A stretch of 64,000 nucleotides of DNA, taken from the NCBI GenBank assembly GCA_003586115.2, contig QVOM02000049.1, positions 22,125,765 to 22,189,764 on the forward strand, read 5' to 3'. The translations under genes and the position numbers were made by a program. This DNA is from Salvator merianae. Lineage: Eukaryota > Chordata > Lepidosauria > Squamata > Teiidae. The notes under the pieces were generated by a model. It saw only the letters and a list, made by a program, of their open reading frames with translations. It was not told the origin of the DNA and did no database searches. The stretch's first letter is position 1. Each line of letters begins with the position of its first letter. Below are positions 35,757-47,371 of this stretch, in pieces.

Positions 35757-36103
35757 CGGCCTTTTTGTGCTCCACAGCTTGACCAGGAGCAGCTAGCCTT
35801 TTCCCAGTGAAGTGTGTTCTCAGGTGCTTCCAGGTGCGAACGCCCAGCCACGCAGCACACCACGGCTTGGTTTGTGCAATCTGTGATGCTGCTGGTCGCC
35901 ATGGCAGCAGTTGAACACTTCCCAGCTGCTGTCATGCCAAGGATCAGGAGCAAGACACCAGCATTTGCAGTGCGAATGCTGCTATCCTGCTGGTATTCCA
36001 TTCTAGGGCCCCACAGTGTGGATGTTTTCCATGCTGCGGGGTCCATTCCATCTTAGAGCAGGATAGTTACCCTGTTCTAAGGCACCAAGTGTAAAAACAC
36101 CCT
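35757..36103 (-). mobile_element. Family A copy A9
   Basis: Ends with the left-type hairpin (CTTAGAGCAGGATAG..CCTGTTCTAAGG) and GTGTAAAAACACCC. Its other end is truncated. It starts 62 bp after an ECI2 donor site. Confidence 0.7.
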
Positions 36104-36483
36104 TTGATGTTAACAATACTGTGGTGCCCATTTAGAAAGCCCTTTGAAGTAGATCTTTTAAACAATTCTTGAAATTCCAACACAAGTCAAAAGCAAACTG
36201 CAACATGCATCAGAGCCTCCTGTAAAAAGTGTTGATTTAAAGGCCCTAGATTTATGGGCTTCTGCAGTTGATTCAAGGTAACTATTCTGTAAAAATTATA
36301 GGAATGTAGGACGCTGGTCTTATATCAAGCAATTAGGTTCTAATTTCCCTAAATAGGGAGGCTAAGGTTTCAGACAAGTATTTCCCTAACCTATAAGGAG
36401 ATGAAAAATTAATTCCAACATCTATTTCACAGAAAACATGTTTTCTGCTACTGAATTGCATCCTTTTCCCTAGATAGTCTTTG

Positions 36484-36690
36484 TGATTGTTGTTATTGGA
36501 TACCACCAAGTTGTGACCGACTCCTGGTTGACTGCATGGGCACCTCCATGGGCAACTCCATGCCATTTCCTTGGCAGAGGTACAGAAGTGGTTTGCCATT
36601 GCCTACTTCCAGGGAGAGACTGGAGATCGAACCAGCAACCCTCTGTTTTCCAGGCTGTTTGATTTACCACTGAGCTATAGCCACTCCCAC
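36484..36690 (-). mobile_element. tRNA-derived SINE with clear pol III boxes
   Basis: On the minus strand: box A TAGCTCAGTGG (about 36666-36680), box B GGTTCGATCTC (36623-36633), then 'gtaggcaatggcaaaccact' and 'caaccaggagtcggtcacaa'. It ends in an AT-rich 'aacaacaatc' tail. This is the best preserved SINE in the window. Confidence 0.85.
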
Positions 36691-37466
36691 AGTGGGCAAA
36701 AGTGTCAAAACTCAGCTGATTATGATAAATGGTTTGGCCTGGGGGGAATAGCTGTGGTAAAAAAAAAATCACCTATTATATACCTTATTAGTAGTTTAGG
36801 GATAATCTAGAATGCTGATTATTCTTTGGTCTTTCATCCTACAATCATGGTTTTTTTAAGGACATTGTCAGAGACTTGCCAGGAAGCAGAAATCAGATCA
36901 TCAGCATAAATGGGATATCGGCCAGAAAAAATAATATACATAAATGTCATTTTTACCATTGAAAGGCAGCTAGAAATGTTTAACTTTTTGTTTCGTAATT
37001 TTATTTTTTGTCTGTTTGCTTGTATATCAACTTTGTATGTAACACACACATATACATAAACACACACACAAGGCATTAAGACAACCCAGCCTTTTTTGCC
37101 AGTTTCTGTTTATTTTTATGATGAATTCTTGCAAGCCAACTATGTTTTATTTTGCAGACTTGGGTGCATCCAAAGATTAAGCACCTTAGCATGACAGTTA
37201 ACTGAATCTAAAATGCTATATTTGATCTCTTCCAGAGCAATTTAACAATTGTCTGGCACTTTCCTATTTATAAATTAAGACTGTATCTTGTTGTATTTTA
37301 TGTTTTCCTTGTAGAATTTGGCTTGGCGCATCTGGTGCTTCTATATTGTTCTGTATCTAGTTTCTGTGTAGCCTTTGCTTTGGTACACCTGCTCTTGTTA
37401 TTCAGAGTCTTAATCACCATATAACCTTTATTACATCTTCCTTTTTGCTTGGACACTGGATTATAA

Positions 37467-37560
37467 GGGCCTATTCACACTTACTGGCCTCGTATGATAT
37501 AATAATACAATACTAGGCTGTGCCTGGCCAGCAGCACTTGTAGTGTGAATGGTCAGCCTG
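37467..37560. mobile_element. Family A fragment A10
   Basis: Only the end GGGCCTATTCACACTTACTGG and 'gcagcacttgtagtgtgaat' remain. Confidence 0.45.
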
Positions 37561-38072
37561 GATCACCAAGGCAAGTCTGAACTACAGTCACGCAGCCAGC
37601 CCCTCTTGCTGTGCAGCTGACACTCAGGATTAGAGAAGGGTAAAAAAGAAAAAGTACAGCTGTAAGAAGATAATAGGAATTAGCAAAGAAATGCATCCTT
37701 CCAACAGTTGACAAATGGCCTGATTGTGCTTCATTATATGCATATCAGGATGAGGCCCAGAAGAACAGTTGGGCCCTTTTTGCGCTAGGCCCATGGAGCA
37801 AATCCAGGCTGCTTGCTGGATCACTCCGTCTGCACCTAGAAGTTGGATCACTCCAGAGGGGCCTGTGAAAACTTCAGGTGAGTTGCAGCAGCTCCCAGGT
37901 ACAGACGGAATGATCCAGCGAGCAGGTGCACTTCTTTGCTGGTTGCTATTGTCTTCTTACAACAGTATTTTTCTTTACTCTTCTCCAATCCTGAGTGTCA
38001 GCTGCTTAAGGCAGCACAAGAAACAGACAGATTGCCAGATCTTATTATTGTCAGCTTGCTTTGGTGATAGGG
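37561..38072. mobile_element. Large palindromic element with 140-bp arms
   Basis: Left arm 37561-37698 and right arm 37925-38072 are inverted copies at roughly 80% match; for example 'cagctgacactcaggatt' and 'aatcctgagtgtcagctg'. The loop of about 225 bp holds a second inverted pair ('gctggatcactccgtctg' and 'cagacggaatgatccagc'). No ORF. Confidence 0.75.
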
Positions 38073-38401
38073 AAGTGAGACGGAAATATTTAAATACATA
38101 CATAAAAATAAAAGTATGATGGGAAAGGGAAGTTTCCGCTATGTGCTGTTCCAGCAAGGATCTTTTCATGCCAAGGACAAGAAATCTGTAATCTTGTCAG
38201 ATTTTAGATTCCTTCACTTCTGTCCATTGACCATATTGGTTGGGGCTGATGGGAACCTGAGTCTAAAAAGCCACAAGAAGAAGTAGAGGATACTCCAACA
38301 TTTGTAGCCGGCCGCTTTTAATCTTGCTGGCATTTTCTTATGTGAAGCAATAATATTTTACCATGCCACATTAAAAGAATGGAAACCTTTTCTCGTTTCA
38401 G

Positions 38402-38522
38402 AGACTTTGTCAACTGTTTTATTGACTTCCCCAAACCACTTGTAGCAGTAGTAAATGGCCCTGCCATTGGAATTTCCGTCACCCTTCTAGGACTGTTTGA
38501 TATTGTATATGCTTCAGACAAG
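38402..38522 (+). CDS. ECI2: ECI2, fourth exon in window (second oxyanion-hole segment)
   Basis: A 121-bp exon after acceptor TCGTTTCAG, ending at the consensus donor GTGAGT; phase 2 in, phase 0 out. It encodes residues 115-155. [18 protein letters not shown] (123-140) holds the conserved 'KPxxAxxxGxxxGxG' core of the enoyl-CoA hydratase/isomerase superfamily. Here the last glycine of that core is Ser140, as in other ECI2 proteins. Gly134 to Ile137 supply the second oxyanion-hole amide. The exon ends with [14 protein letters not shown], the buried strand typical of ECI2. This is among the best conserved parts of the protein and leaves little doubt about the family. A family A copy begins 149 bp after the donor. 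Confidence 0.95.
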
Positions 38523-38671
38523 GTGAGTAAGTAGTGTGGCACAGAATCCTACTACAGCATGGACTTGCTTGGAACTCGTGCTTTCCACATTGGGAACCAT
38601 TTATCATAGTATATGTGGGGCTAAACAATTCTCATTTCGTGGACAGAGAAACACACTTTGTACCTACTGGG

Positions 38672-39110
38672 AAGATCTTTTTGCACTGCCCAGGTTAGAA
38701 TGGCATAATTATACTGTACTAACCTGGTCAAGACCCAGTAGTGTGGTGGCCATCTGCACTGCAAGTGCTTGAATGGTCCTGTACCAGACCTCCAGCACTC
38801 ACACTGTGCATGTACGAATACTCGCCATGACAGCAGCCGCAAAAGCATCCGACTGTTGCCATGGCAAGCAGGACACGGTGCATGACTGCACAGCTGCAGC
38901 ATTCGCGCCTAGAAGCAGGTGCATATGCTGCTGACTGGGAACAGTCCAGTTGCTCCCAGTCAAACTGTGGACACCATTTTGGCTGTCTTCAGCTAGTAGC
39001 ATTTGGGAACGGCTACAAATGCTCCTGGATGCTGTAGCTGCCATGGAGTGCAGACACATTTTGCTAGTAAGTATGCAGATGCTCACTAGCAAGTAAGTGC
39101 AAATAGCCCT
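38672..39110 (+). mobile_element. Family A copy A11 (complete)
   Basis: Left hairpin AGGTTAGAATGGCATAATT..., middle hairpin GACTGGGAACAGTCCAG..TTGCTCCCAGTC, right hairpin TTGCTAGTAAGTATG..GCTCACTAGCAA. It starts 149 bp after the fourth exon. Confidence 0.8.
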
Positions 39111-39452
39111 GGAGATTCCTTTGACACTATCATAAAGTCATTTGAATCTATCTGAATGTTGGAAGAACCAGAAATTCCAGTAGAACACCCAGATGTTTTG
39201 AATGCTCTGTTCTTAAAGAACAATGGGGAACGTATACAGAGTCTCCTGTTCCCCTGAAAGGGTGTCCTAGGAACCTCTAGGTGGATTAGATAGTAGGGTA
39301 CAATAGCTGCTACCTACCATCCAAGTCACAAAAGGATTGGCTGATTTGGGGATTTTGTGGTCTCCACTGAACACCTAGCTGGCTAGTGATCCTCAGGATG
39401 TTTTAAGGGGGTGTTGTGTGTATGTGTTCTCAGTTCTTTCACTGTGCCATAA

Positions 39453-39676
39453 AGGCTACATTCACACCTAATTTTTAATCAGTTTCAGTCCACTTTCAAA
39501 GTGAGAGAACACATCAGCAAAGTGACAAGCAGTTTGTTTTTGGCTTTGTCTAACTCAGAAAATCCACTTTTGAATTAGAAAATGGGGAAAGAAAATGACT
39601 AATCACTTTGCTGATGGATTCGTCCACTCTGAAGGGGTCCTGAAGCTGGATTAAAACTCAGGTGTAAATGCAGCCC
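39453..39676. mobile_element. Family I MITE, copy 2
   Basis: Ends AGGCTACATTCACACCT and AGGTGTAAATGCAGCCC. The interior has 'catcagcaaagtgacaagca' facing 'aatcactttgctgatgg'. Confidence 0.75.
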
Positions 39677-40866
39677 AAGAACTAGAGCATAACTATTTGG
39701 TAAGTTTAGGATTGCTCTGGGTACATTGGATAATATTACAGAAAAATTCATAAAAATCTGCAAAATCCACACTGATGCAATTCAACTTTCAACTGGCATG
39801 CGAAACATGTTTAATCCAAAATAAATTTGCAGAGGTGTTTGTGTACTGTGCATACATTTTACTTGTCTTTGATTACACTGAAAGACTTTACAAGAGAGCT
39901 ATTTTTCTTGAAACTGAACCATGCACAAATAATTGTAAGAAAGTCTATGCTGCAATAAAACCATAAAAAGCAAGCCTTTGCTTTTATACAGCCAGACCCA
40001 CAGAGATGTCTATATCCTCCCTATTATTAATTATAAATGCATATAGCAGGCTCATCAGGAAATGTAGAATAAGATATGACATTTAAAGGATATTTTATAG
40101 GATTTATAGAAGACAAAGAATTTATAGAAGGCAAGAAATTCCTGTTCTGGGCTTCCCCTTTGGGCTTCAGACAGTAGCTTAGTGTTTCTTCGCTGGCATG
40201 CATATAAATTTTCTTTAAAAACTATGAGATGTTTTACTATTTCCTGTGGACAGATGTTCAAAAAATGCAAAGAACTGCATAAGAAGCCAAAATGATCTTG
40301 ATTCTTTTAAGATGAATTTTAATGCAATGCCTCCATAGCAGGCTTTTCATGTTTCCCTTGTCCCCTCAAGTCACAAATAACAATTTTCTACTTTATTTTC
40401 TTTTTTTCTGAATGAATGAGAAAAGTGAGGGATGTTTGTTTTTTTTAAAGTTTTTCCTCCTCTGAAGCTGAAGAGGTACAACAAGCAGCAGACAACTGTT
40501 ATGGGTACAGGACCAAGCTACACACTACATGCAGGTCTTTCTAACAGATTGCCTGAATCTGCTGCTTCTAGAGAAAAGCAGCTTAGGAAAGGGAAGAATT
40601 TGCACGTAGGATGGTCTGTTCCTCCTTTGCCTAGCTGGGCAAGATTCCCACACACACCATACCTCAGCTTCTTGTCCTTAGTTGAGGATGCAGGCTGCAA
40701 GAGTTAAATGCATCCCCCATGACGGGCTAAGAGGGAACAAGTTTCAAAGGGGACACATAATAGGGGGGTTAAGTAGGTTATCTTATTGTTTCTCTCACGT
40801 AATCTTCCTTAGCCAAAGCTATTTTTCTCCTGGAACAGTGGTGGAAACACTGTGGTTCTCCAGGGG
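39677..40866. other. Intron; no gene seen
   Basis: Unassigned intronic sequence; no conserved coding stretch. Confidence 0.5.
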
Positions 40867-41432
40867 TATGATCCGACATTGTAAATTTAATCCGTATCAG
40901 AAGAGTACGAGGACTGAGCTTGTCTTCTGATTGTTCCCACATTTGCATTTTAACCCGGATTCAATTCGGACTTGCTCATTCTCACATTGATGTTTCCAGT
41001 GCTTGGCACGGGGAAACCATACTTTTTCTGCCTCCACCCCTCACCAAATTCCCCTCCCTGTGCAGTCAGTGATTGGCTGCAGTCCCAACTTTCAAATCTT
41101 GACTTCACTGGGGCAGGCAAGTCAAGCGGTGCCCTTTTGGGGGGATTCTTCCTGCCCTTTACAAACACTTCTTTAAATTAAAAAAAAAAATGCCTCCCAA
41201 TCTCCTTGTTAGATCCTAACAAGGGATCTAAGCAAGATGTGGGGGGGAACTGCTTCTGGAGGGTGGCTGATCGTCTGGGTATTGTTTTTTTGCTTTTTAA
41301 AAATAATAAGAATAAAATTTCTCTCATCCCCACAAAAAAGTTTTCCCTCAGCTCTCTCTCTCTGTGTTAATGATCCGCTCAACAAAACTCCCCCCCAGTT
41401 CTTCCTTGGCTGCCAACTTACATGCAGCATTC

Positions 41433-41465
<33 letters not shown>

Positions 41466-41978
41466 AAGGGGGGGGGGTATGTGGCAGGGAACTGGAGCAG
41501 AAGACGGGTCAGGATAAGCACAAGGTGGGGAGCCTTTTTGCAGGCTTCCCCTTCCCCTTGCTCTCGCTGTCCTCTCAGCTCTTTAACCTGCCTAGGTTCT
41601 GCAGAAGTTCAGACTTGGCTAAAGCAGTAGCAGTGCTTTCCTCCCTTTCTAGGCATGCATGCAGAGACAAGCCAGAGGGCATACCACTCACAACAAAGTC
41701 TGTCATTGGACGGTAGGAAATGGGAATCCCTCCCTCTGCACGCCCCCCCCCAAAAGTACGGTCCCTTCGAAATAGTCTCCTTCCGTGTTCTCACATCGCA
41801 AAGTAAAGCGGGCTAGCGATCTGGAACAGCTTGAGAACTCATTAAATCCGAATGCAAAATAGTCCGGATTTCACCAGTTTAGTCCAGAAAAACTAGGAAA
41901 GGCAAGATTATGTAGGGCCAGCAGGAACTGAAGACAGCCTGTAAACTGATTAAATGCCATGTTGGACTGCGGCCTAGG
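40867..41978. mobile_element. Family J, about 1.1-kb non-autonomous element
   Basis: Outer blocks 'gatccgacattgtaaattta' and 'taaatgccatgttggact' are imperfect inverses. The interior has CT-rich sequence, a (TG)n(AG)n run at 41433-41466 and an open 159-codon frame made of low-complexity sequence. No transposase motif. Confidence 0.45.
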
Positions 41979-42149
41979 TCTTTCTCTACAGTAACTATTA
42001 TCTCCCTTATCACTGGCCATGTTGGCTAAGTCTGATGGCAGCTGGTGTCCTCAACCAGATGTCTGAAGGAAGCAGGGCTTCCCTTGTTCTTCCTCACTCA
42101 ACTAGTATTCAAAGGAACAGATCCCACAAACCTATCCAAGGCTCTCTCT

Positions 42150-42344
42150 GATAACTATCATCTTCATGTTTTTGTTTGTGAACTTGGACATCTGTATGAT
42201 AGACATCATCTTCATTTCTTGTTTGTCAACTTGAAGACATCTGTACAATAACCATCATCTTCATTTTTTGTTTGAGAACTTGAAGATTCCTGTGTGATAG
42301 CCATCATCTTCATTTATTGTTTGTGATCTTGCAGATATGTGGCA
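42150..42344 (+). repeat. 49-bp tandem repeat, four copies
   Basis: Units begin at 42150, 42198, 42247 and 42296. Each carries 'catcatcttcatt..ttgttt', 'aacttg' and 'cctgtat'-like parts. Confidence 0.9.
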
Positions 42345-43095
42345 TGCTTCTGCTGAAAAGAAGCTATTGAACTAGGCAAAACATGTTCCATCCAGCTTGG
42401 CAGGCATTATTTGCTTAAGGCACATGTTCTCATCTGCTCGTAAAGTATATGACATTGGACACTCATTTCTTGATTATATGGGATGTAATCATGTGACTAT
42501 TTATAACTTTCTATACCATCTAAGGAGCACAAGGCAGGGTAATTTTTTTTTTTCTCCTCCTTTTCCAGTTTAACCTCACAAAACCCATGCGATAGTCTAC
42601 CCTGGGAAATCTTGACTGTCTCAATACCGTTCAGAGAATTTCATGGCTGAGTGGACTGTGGATCTTCCTACACTTTTGATATTACTATGACCCATCAATA
42701 CTATGGGCAGTCAGAATGACAGAGTCTTCAGTGGCATCAGCACACATATACTGCTCAACACGAACAAATCCAAAGTGAATAGTGCATAGTGAAGCAAAAA
42801 AACCTAACTATGCTTATAGACTAATGGGATCTGAGTTAGCTGTCGTGGCATAATGTTAGATAACTCAGTAGAAGGTCACCTGTAAAGAAGGCTACTAGTA
42901 CGTTTCCGGTAACAAGAAATAGTATTCAAAATAAAATTGCCTTCATGTTTCTATCTCTGCATGAAGTTATGGTATGACTTCACCAGGAAAACTATGCACA
43001 GTTTTAGTTGCCACATCTCAATGAAGGTGCAGCTGAATTTGAGGAGGTTCACATGAGAGCAAACTAAAATAGTCAAGCGGCTAAACAGACTTTCT
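42345..43095. other. Intron; no gene seen
   Basis: Contains 'tttaacctcacaaaacccat' near 42571, resembling a reverse SINE fragment. Otherwise unassigned. Confidence 0.45.
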
Positions 43096-44062
43096 TAGGC
43101 TGCGTTCACACACGGGGGGAAAACCAACCCTTAGGCATCTTAAGAAATGGCTTAGAGATGTTTCACAGGTGGGATCGTTCACATACCAGTCTGCCCCTCC
43201 CCCCTCTCATGAACATTCTAGGCTTAAAAAGGTGGATTAGAGATGGGGTGGGAAGACGAGTGCCATCTGCTACTATCTCTAAGACACTTTTGAGCCACTT
43301 TTCTTTTGCTATGTGGCACTTTGAGCCACTTTTTTTGGCTGTTTCCGCACTTACCTGCATGGCCTGGTCCAGTAGGATCATGCCTGGCTAGAGCGGTTCC
43401 AGTGCCAGGAACAGCCCCACTGTCCCAGAACAAGACTTTCACAATCAAAAGACTGTTCCAGGACAATCCCCACACTGGTTCCAAAGATTGCAAAGACTCC
43501 GGAGCCAACTTCTGGGTTCTCCAATGGCACTAACGTTCCTAGCCTCAGAGCCTTAGGGAGAACCCATTTTGGTGGTGCAATTTGGTGCACTGCCGAAATG
43601 GGTCCCCCTGCTAAACCAGAACAGGGAGGCATGTGCCCTTCTGCATACCTCCCTGTACCATTACAAAGGCCCCCAGACCACCAGTAAAGTTGTTATCCTG
43701 GTCTAGCCACCCATTTTGGCCACCTAGACCAGGCTATACTTCATCCAATGTGGATGGAGCAGCCTAAGCAGGGTGCAGGGCCTCTCTTATCTGCTCCAGA
43801 GTGCGGAAGAGAGGGTCCAGAAGAGGAATTCCAGAGGTAAGTGTGGGAAAGCCTTGCAGTAAAAAAACAACAAAACAAAAAACCACTCAAAAGGGGCCTA
43901 GAGATGATAGCATCCACACACTAGTGCCTCTGATCCACACTAAAGACCAGAAAAAACACATTTAGGTTTAGGGGTGGGATGAGAACACTAATGTCTACAT
44001 GCTACCACTTCTAAGCCACTTTTGAGCTACATTAAAAAAAGAAAAGTGTGGATGCAGCCTTA
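43096..44062. mobile_element. Family H element interrupted by family B
   Basis: Ends GGCTGCGTTCACACACGG and AAGTGTGGATGCAGCC are inverted. Repeated 'taagccacttttgagc' motifs face each other. Family B occupies 43337-43854. Confidence 0.6.
43337..43854 (+). mobile_element. Family B copy (complete), nested in H
   Basis: GGCTGTTTCCGCACTTACCTG at the left and AGGTAAGTGTGGGAAAGCC at the right are inverted repeats. It is the reference copy for family B. Confidence 0.7.
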
Positions 44063-44089
44063 GCAGGAATGAGTGACATGAGTGGAGGG

Positions 44090-45018
44090 GCAGCATGATA
44101 GAGGTATATAAAATTAAGCACAATGTGGAAGAGTAGATAAGAAATTTTTCTCCCTTTCCCAAAACACCGGAAGATTCAGTGAGACTGAATCTTGAGCTAC
44201 CTCCAGCTGGCAAGAGGAAAATGCAAGAGCTTGTTTGTATGTCATAGTTGCCTCTCGCCATACTTTCCAGACAGTGAGGCAACATAGGGGAAGCATGAGT
44301 GCCTAGCTGTCTCGATGCTTGCTCCCGCAATGGTGGCACAAAATACCCGGAAGTGTGCACTTGCTGGCTCCTGCACATGCGCAGTGGTCATTGCCAACTT
44401 GGATTCAGTCTTGCGCATGCGCGGGCAGGCACTTTTTTCCAGTAAGGATCACACGAGTGGTCTTCCAGACCATAAGGGCGTGTTGCTGTTCTGGGAAAAT
44501 GTGTGGTAAGAGCTCATTTTTCCCAGAATAAGATACCGTGGGATTTCACCCCTTTTTTGTGCAGCTATGTTGGGATTGCCACAGATCCATGTGGCAATCC
44601 CAACATGGCCACGGCATAATCCCACATTATAGGTCCTGTCTGGATGCAGCCCTGGAAGAGTCAGGGCAAGCAAAAGTTGTTTTTTTGTCTTCTCATACAG
44701 TGCTTAGTTAAACTTTGGAATACACCTCCACAAGATGTGGTGTTGGTTGGCACATTAGGTGGCTTCAAAAGAGATTTGGATAAACTCATAAAAGACAGGG
44801 CTGTCACAGGTTAGTTCCACGGATGGCTGTAGTGATTCCAGGAAGGCATACATAGCGGGCAGCATGCCTCTGAAGGATAGCTGTGGGGAGAGTTGGAAGC
44901 CAGGAAAGTGTGTACGTGTGGCTCTACTGGTGGGCTTCCATATGCAACCGGTTGCCACTGGCTACTGGACCAGATGGGCCATTGGTCTGATCCAGTAGGG
45001 TTTTTCTTGTGTTCTTAT
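44090..45018 (+). mobile_element. CR1/L3 LINE 3' part with family C insertion
   Basis: 'gaggtatataaaattaagca' and 'aaatttttctccctttccca' open the fragment. After the C insertion it resumes with 'gtgcttagttaaactttgga', 'ggcttcaaaagagatttgga' and 'ggtctgatccagtagggttt', ending TTGTGTTCTTA. This is the standard CR1/L3 3' region. Confidence 0.8.
44260..44652 (-). mobile_element. Family C copy 3, nested in CR1
   Basis: Reverse orientation; ends CCTGTCTGGATGCAGCCC. The hairpin pairs 'atgttgggattgccacagat' with 'atgtggcaatcccaacat'. The left boundary is uncertain. Confidence 0.65.
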
Positions 45019-45854
45019 CCAGATTGCAGCCAAGGAGATTAATACAAAAGAGGGACATATCCAGGGTAGGTGGCGGCAAATTATTTCCTTCATGCCATGC
45101 AGATTGAGACCAACAACATACACAAAATGCCTTAATAAACAAGCTCAACAGACAATCACCCCTAAAGCGCCCTGCTTGGCTTCCTGGACCACAGGTAAAA
45201 AAGTCAGGTTCACTCAGTGATGGTTATGACCCTGGTATAACACCTCTGGTAATTTATATTATGGGAGAAACCTGCAAGAAACACCGTAGAGAGGGAAAAT
45301 GATTTCCGGTTGGCTGAGAGAAGCAGCAATAATGATCTGAAATTGCCAGAAGGAAATGTTTCAGCTGAGAAACAGTTTTGAATGTGCCTTAATGTCACAG
45401 CACCCTACAGAAATGGCATCGCCGAAAATGATAAAACTCAAATCAGATAAAGCACTTTTAACTTGCCTATTGCAACTGTTCCATTGAATGCATATTATGG
45501 CAGCTCCGTGACATGACCAGATGACCTTCCTGTCTGCTTTCTTCAGTCGGTATTCGTAACTGTAGAACAGCTTCTTTACAAATGAGTATAATGTGAGGTT
45601 GGATAATAAAACCCCAATGTCTGTGATGACTGTGTTCACTTTTAATCTGCCTTGCAGCTTAGAATACAAGTTATACAATTAGTCCAGTAGGAATAGTGCT
45701 TTATTAGGGGTTAGGGTTACTGGCAACCATTGCTCCATTATTTAATTAGACAGATATAAATACACATATAGACAAAGATATATAACTGCAATGTAACACA
45801 TAAAATTAGTTCGTTGTTCTTATTTCATTTACTTTATTTGTATTTCTATCCCAA
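45019..45854. other. Intron; no gene seen
   Basis: Minus-strand open frame of 105 codons at 45361-45678 has no recognisable domain. Otherwise unassigned. Confidence 0.45.
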
Positions 45855-45940
45855 GGCCTGCCATAGTCAGCACCAGCATGTGGATGGCAGATCTCTGTTT
45901 TGGGATATAATCCGGAATAAGGCCCAGCGCAGAAAGGGCC
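45855..45940. mobile_element. Family F half copy
   Basis: Only the right half of F remains, ending GGCCCAGCGCAGAAAGGGCC. Family A copy A12 starts three bases later. Confidence 0.7.
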
Positions 45941-45943
45941 TAT

Positions 45944-46380
45944 GGGACTGTTTGCACTTTGTTGCCAGTGAGCGTCTGGATGCTCACTAGCAAAGTGCAC
46001 CTCCACTTTGCAGAGGCCCCAAGTGTTCGGGAACATCTGCAGATGCTCCCAAATACTACTAGCTGTAGACAGCTAAATCACTGTCCACAGCTTGACTGGG
46101 AGCAGTCAGCAACACTGGCACCTGCTTCCGGATACGAACGCTGCAGGCCGCAGCACAGCACAGCTGCACAGTTCCATGCTGCATCCCTAGTTGCTATGGC
46201 GGCAGCAAGACAGCAGCCACTGTTATGGCAGCTGGGCCAGCATCCGCACTGCAAGTGATGGAAGGCCGTTTCTGGGATGTTCCAGCCTTGCAGTGCGGAT
46301 GGCTGCTGCACCGCTGGGTCTGTTCAAGCATAGAATGGTATAATTATACCGTTCTACACTGGCAAGTGTGTACAGGCCCT
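45944..46380 (-). mobile_element. Family A copy A12
   Basis: Reverse orientation; ends with the hairpin TAGAATGGTATAATTATACC and GTGTACAGGCCC. The middle hairpin pairs AGCTGTAGACAG with CTGTCCACAGCT. It ends 76 bp before the exon that carries the catalytic glutamate. Confidence 0.8.
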
Positions 46381-46456
46381 TACCTCACATTCTTAGCTGT
46401 TTAAAACTGTCTCTAACAATCTGTTTTGTTTTCTGTATATTTAAACTCCAATACAG

Positions 46457-46546
46457 GCAGCGTTTCAGACCCCTTTTAGTCAACTTGGTCAAACTCCAGA
46501 AGGTTGCTCAACATATACCTTTCCTAGGTTAATGGGTCCTGCAAAG
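46457..46546 (+). CDS. ECI2: ECI2, fifth exon in window (catalytic glutamate)
   Basis: A 90-bp exon, exactly 30 codons, phase 0 at both ends, after acceptor CCAATACAG and before the consensus donor GTAAGT. It encodes residues 156-185: [20 protein letters not shown], then [10 protein letters not shown]. Glu170 in TPEG is the expected catalytic acid/base that shuttles the proton between C2 and C4 in delta3,delta2-enoyl-CoA isomerases. All the neighbouring active-site residues are present, so nothing here suggests a dead enzyme. Because it is phase 0 on both sides, skipping it would keep frame but delete the catalytic residue. A family A copy ends 76 bp upstream of the acceptor, and the intron after it carries the long CR1 LINE. 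Confidence 0.94.
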
Positions 46547-47371
46547 GTAAGTTTATCATACATCTAGACCTAGAGATAAATTATTGTTTTGACCAATTAT
46601 TACACTCCTTGCGTCTCCCTATAATTCAGAGGTTCTCAAACTTTGATTCTCTAGATGTTCCTGGGGTTGGCAAGGAATGCTGGGACCTGCTTTTCAGGAA
46701 CACCTGGAGGACCACCATTTGAGAACCACTGCCACAATTCACCAATATGTAAGATGCAGATAATCAGGAAAAGGTTTTCAGACAAAAAAAAACAAAAAAA
46801 CCCTGCCAGCAACAGAAAATAACTACATGGTATGCAAATCTCATTTGCCTGTAAATTGCTTGATGACTCGACAATGTGTATGTGGACTGACTTAAATGAA
46901 AATAGCATCCTTGAGCTAATAGGAAAGCTGTGATAGATAATTTACACATGTGAGACATAGCAGGATGCTATAAATGTAGCATGATGACATACAGTGGTGA
47001 TTAGTACAAGCAGGAGGTAAGGATATGCATTTTGCTGTAGGTTATTATGTACTGCTTCAGCAATAACCTCCCATGGTATACAGAAGCAGAGTGCTTGTAA
47101 AACAGTTAACAGTACTTTGACGTTGCCCACAGTTGCAAACTTGCAATAGGTTGCAGCATTTTGCATCAATGCATGAAGTCCTTCTGGTGTGGATAAGTCC
47201 TTTCATTCTGCTTCCATAATAAACTGAATGGATACCATCTATATTTTAATCAAAAGACATAGATATTTCCTTATGAAGCAAAAGAAGTGCTGCTTAATTC
47301 CTGCCACCTTGCACACTTGGTTCTAGGGATGATGGGAGCAGCAGTCCAGGAGGATTGAGTTTGAGGGTGTA
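46547..47371. other. Intron; no gene seen
   Basis: 46630-46735 is a short imperfect palindrome ('ggttctcaaactttgattct' facing 'accaccatttgagaaccact'), probably a small MITE. The remainder is unassigned. Confidence 0.45.

Noticed and set aside
36484..36690. tRNA gene on the minus strand
   Set aside because: The A and B boxes are present, but the acceptor stem does not close and a SINE tail follows.
41237..41716. 159-codon open frame on the plus strand
   Set aside because: Lies inside family J and crosses a TG/AG microsatellite; the peptide is low complexity.
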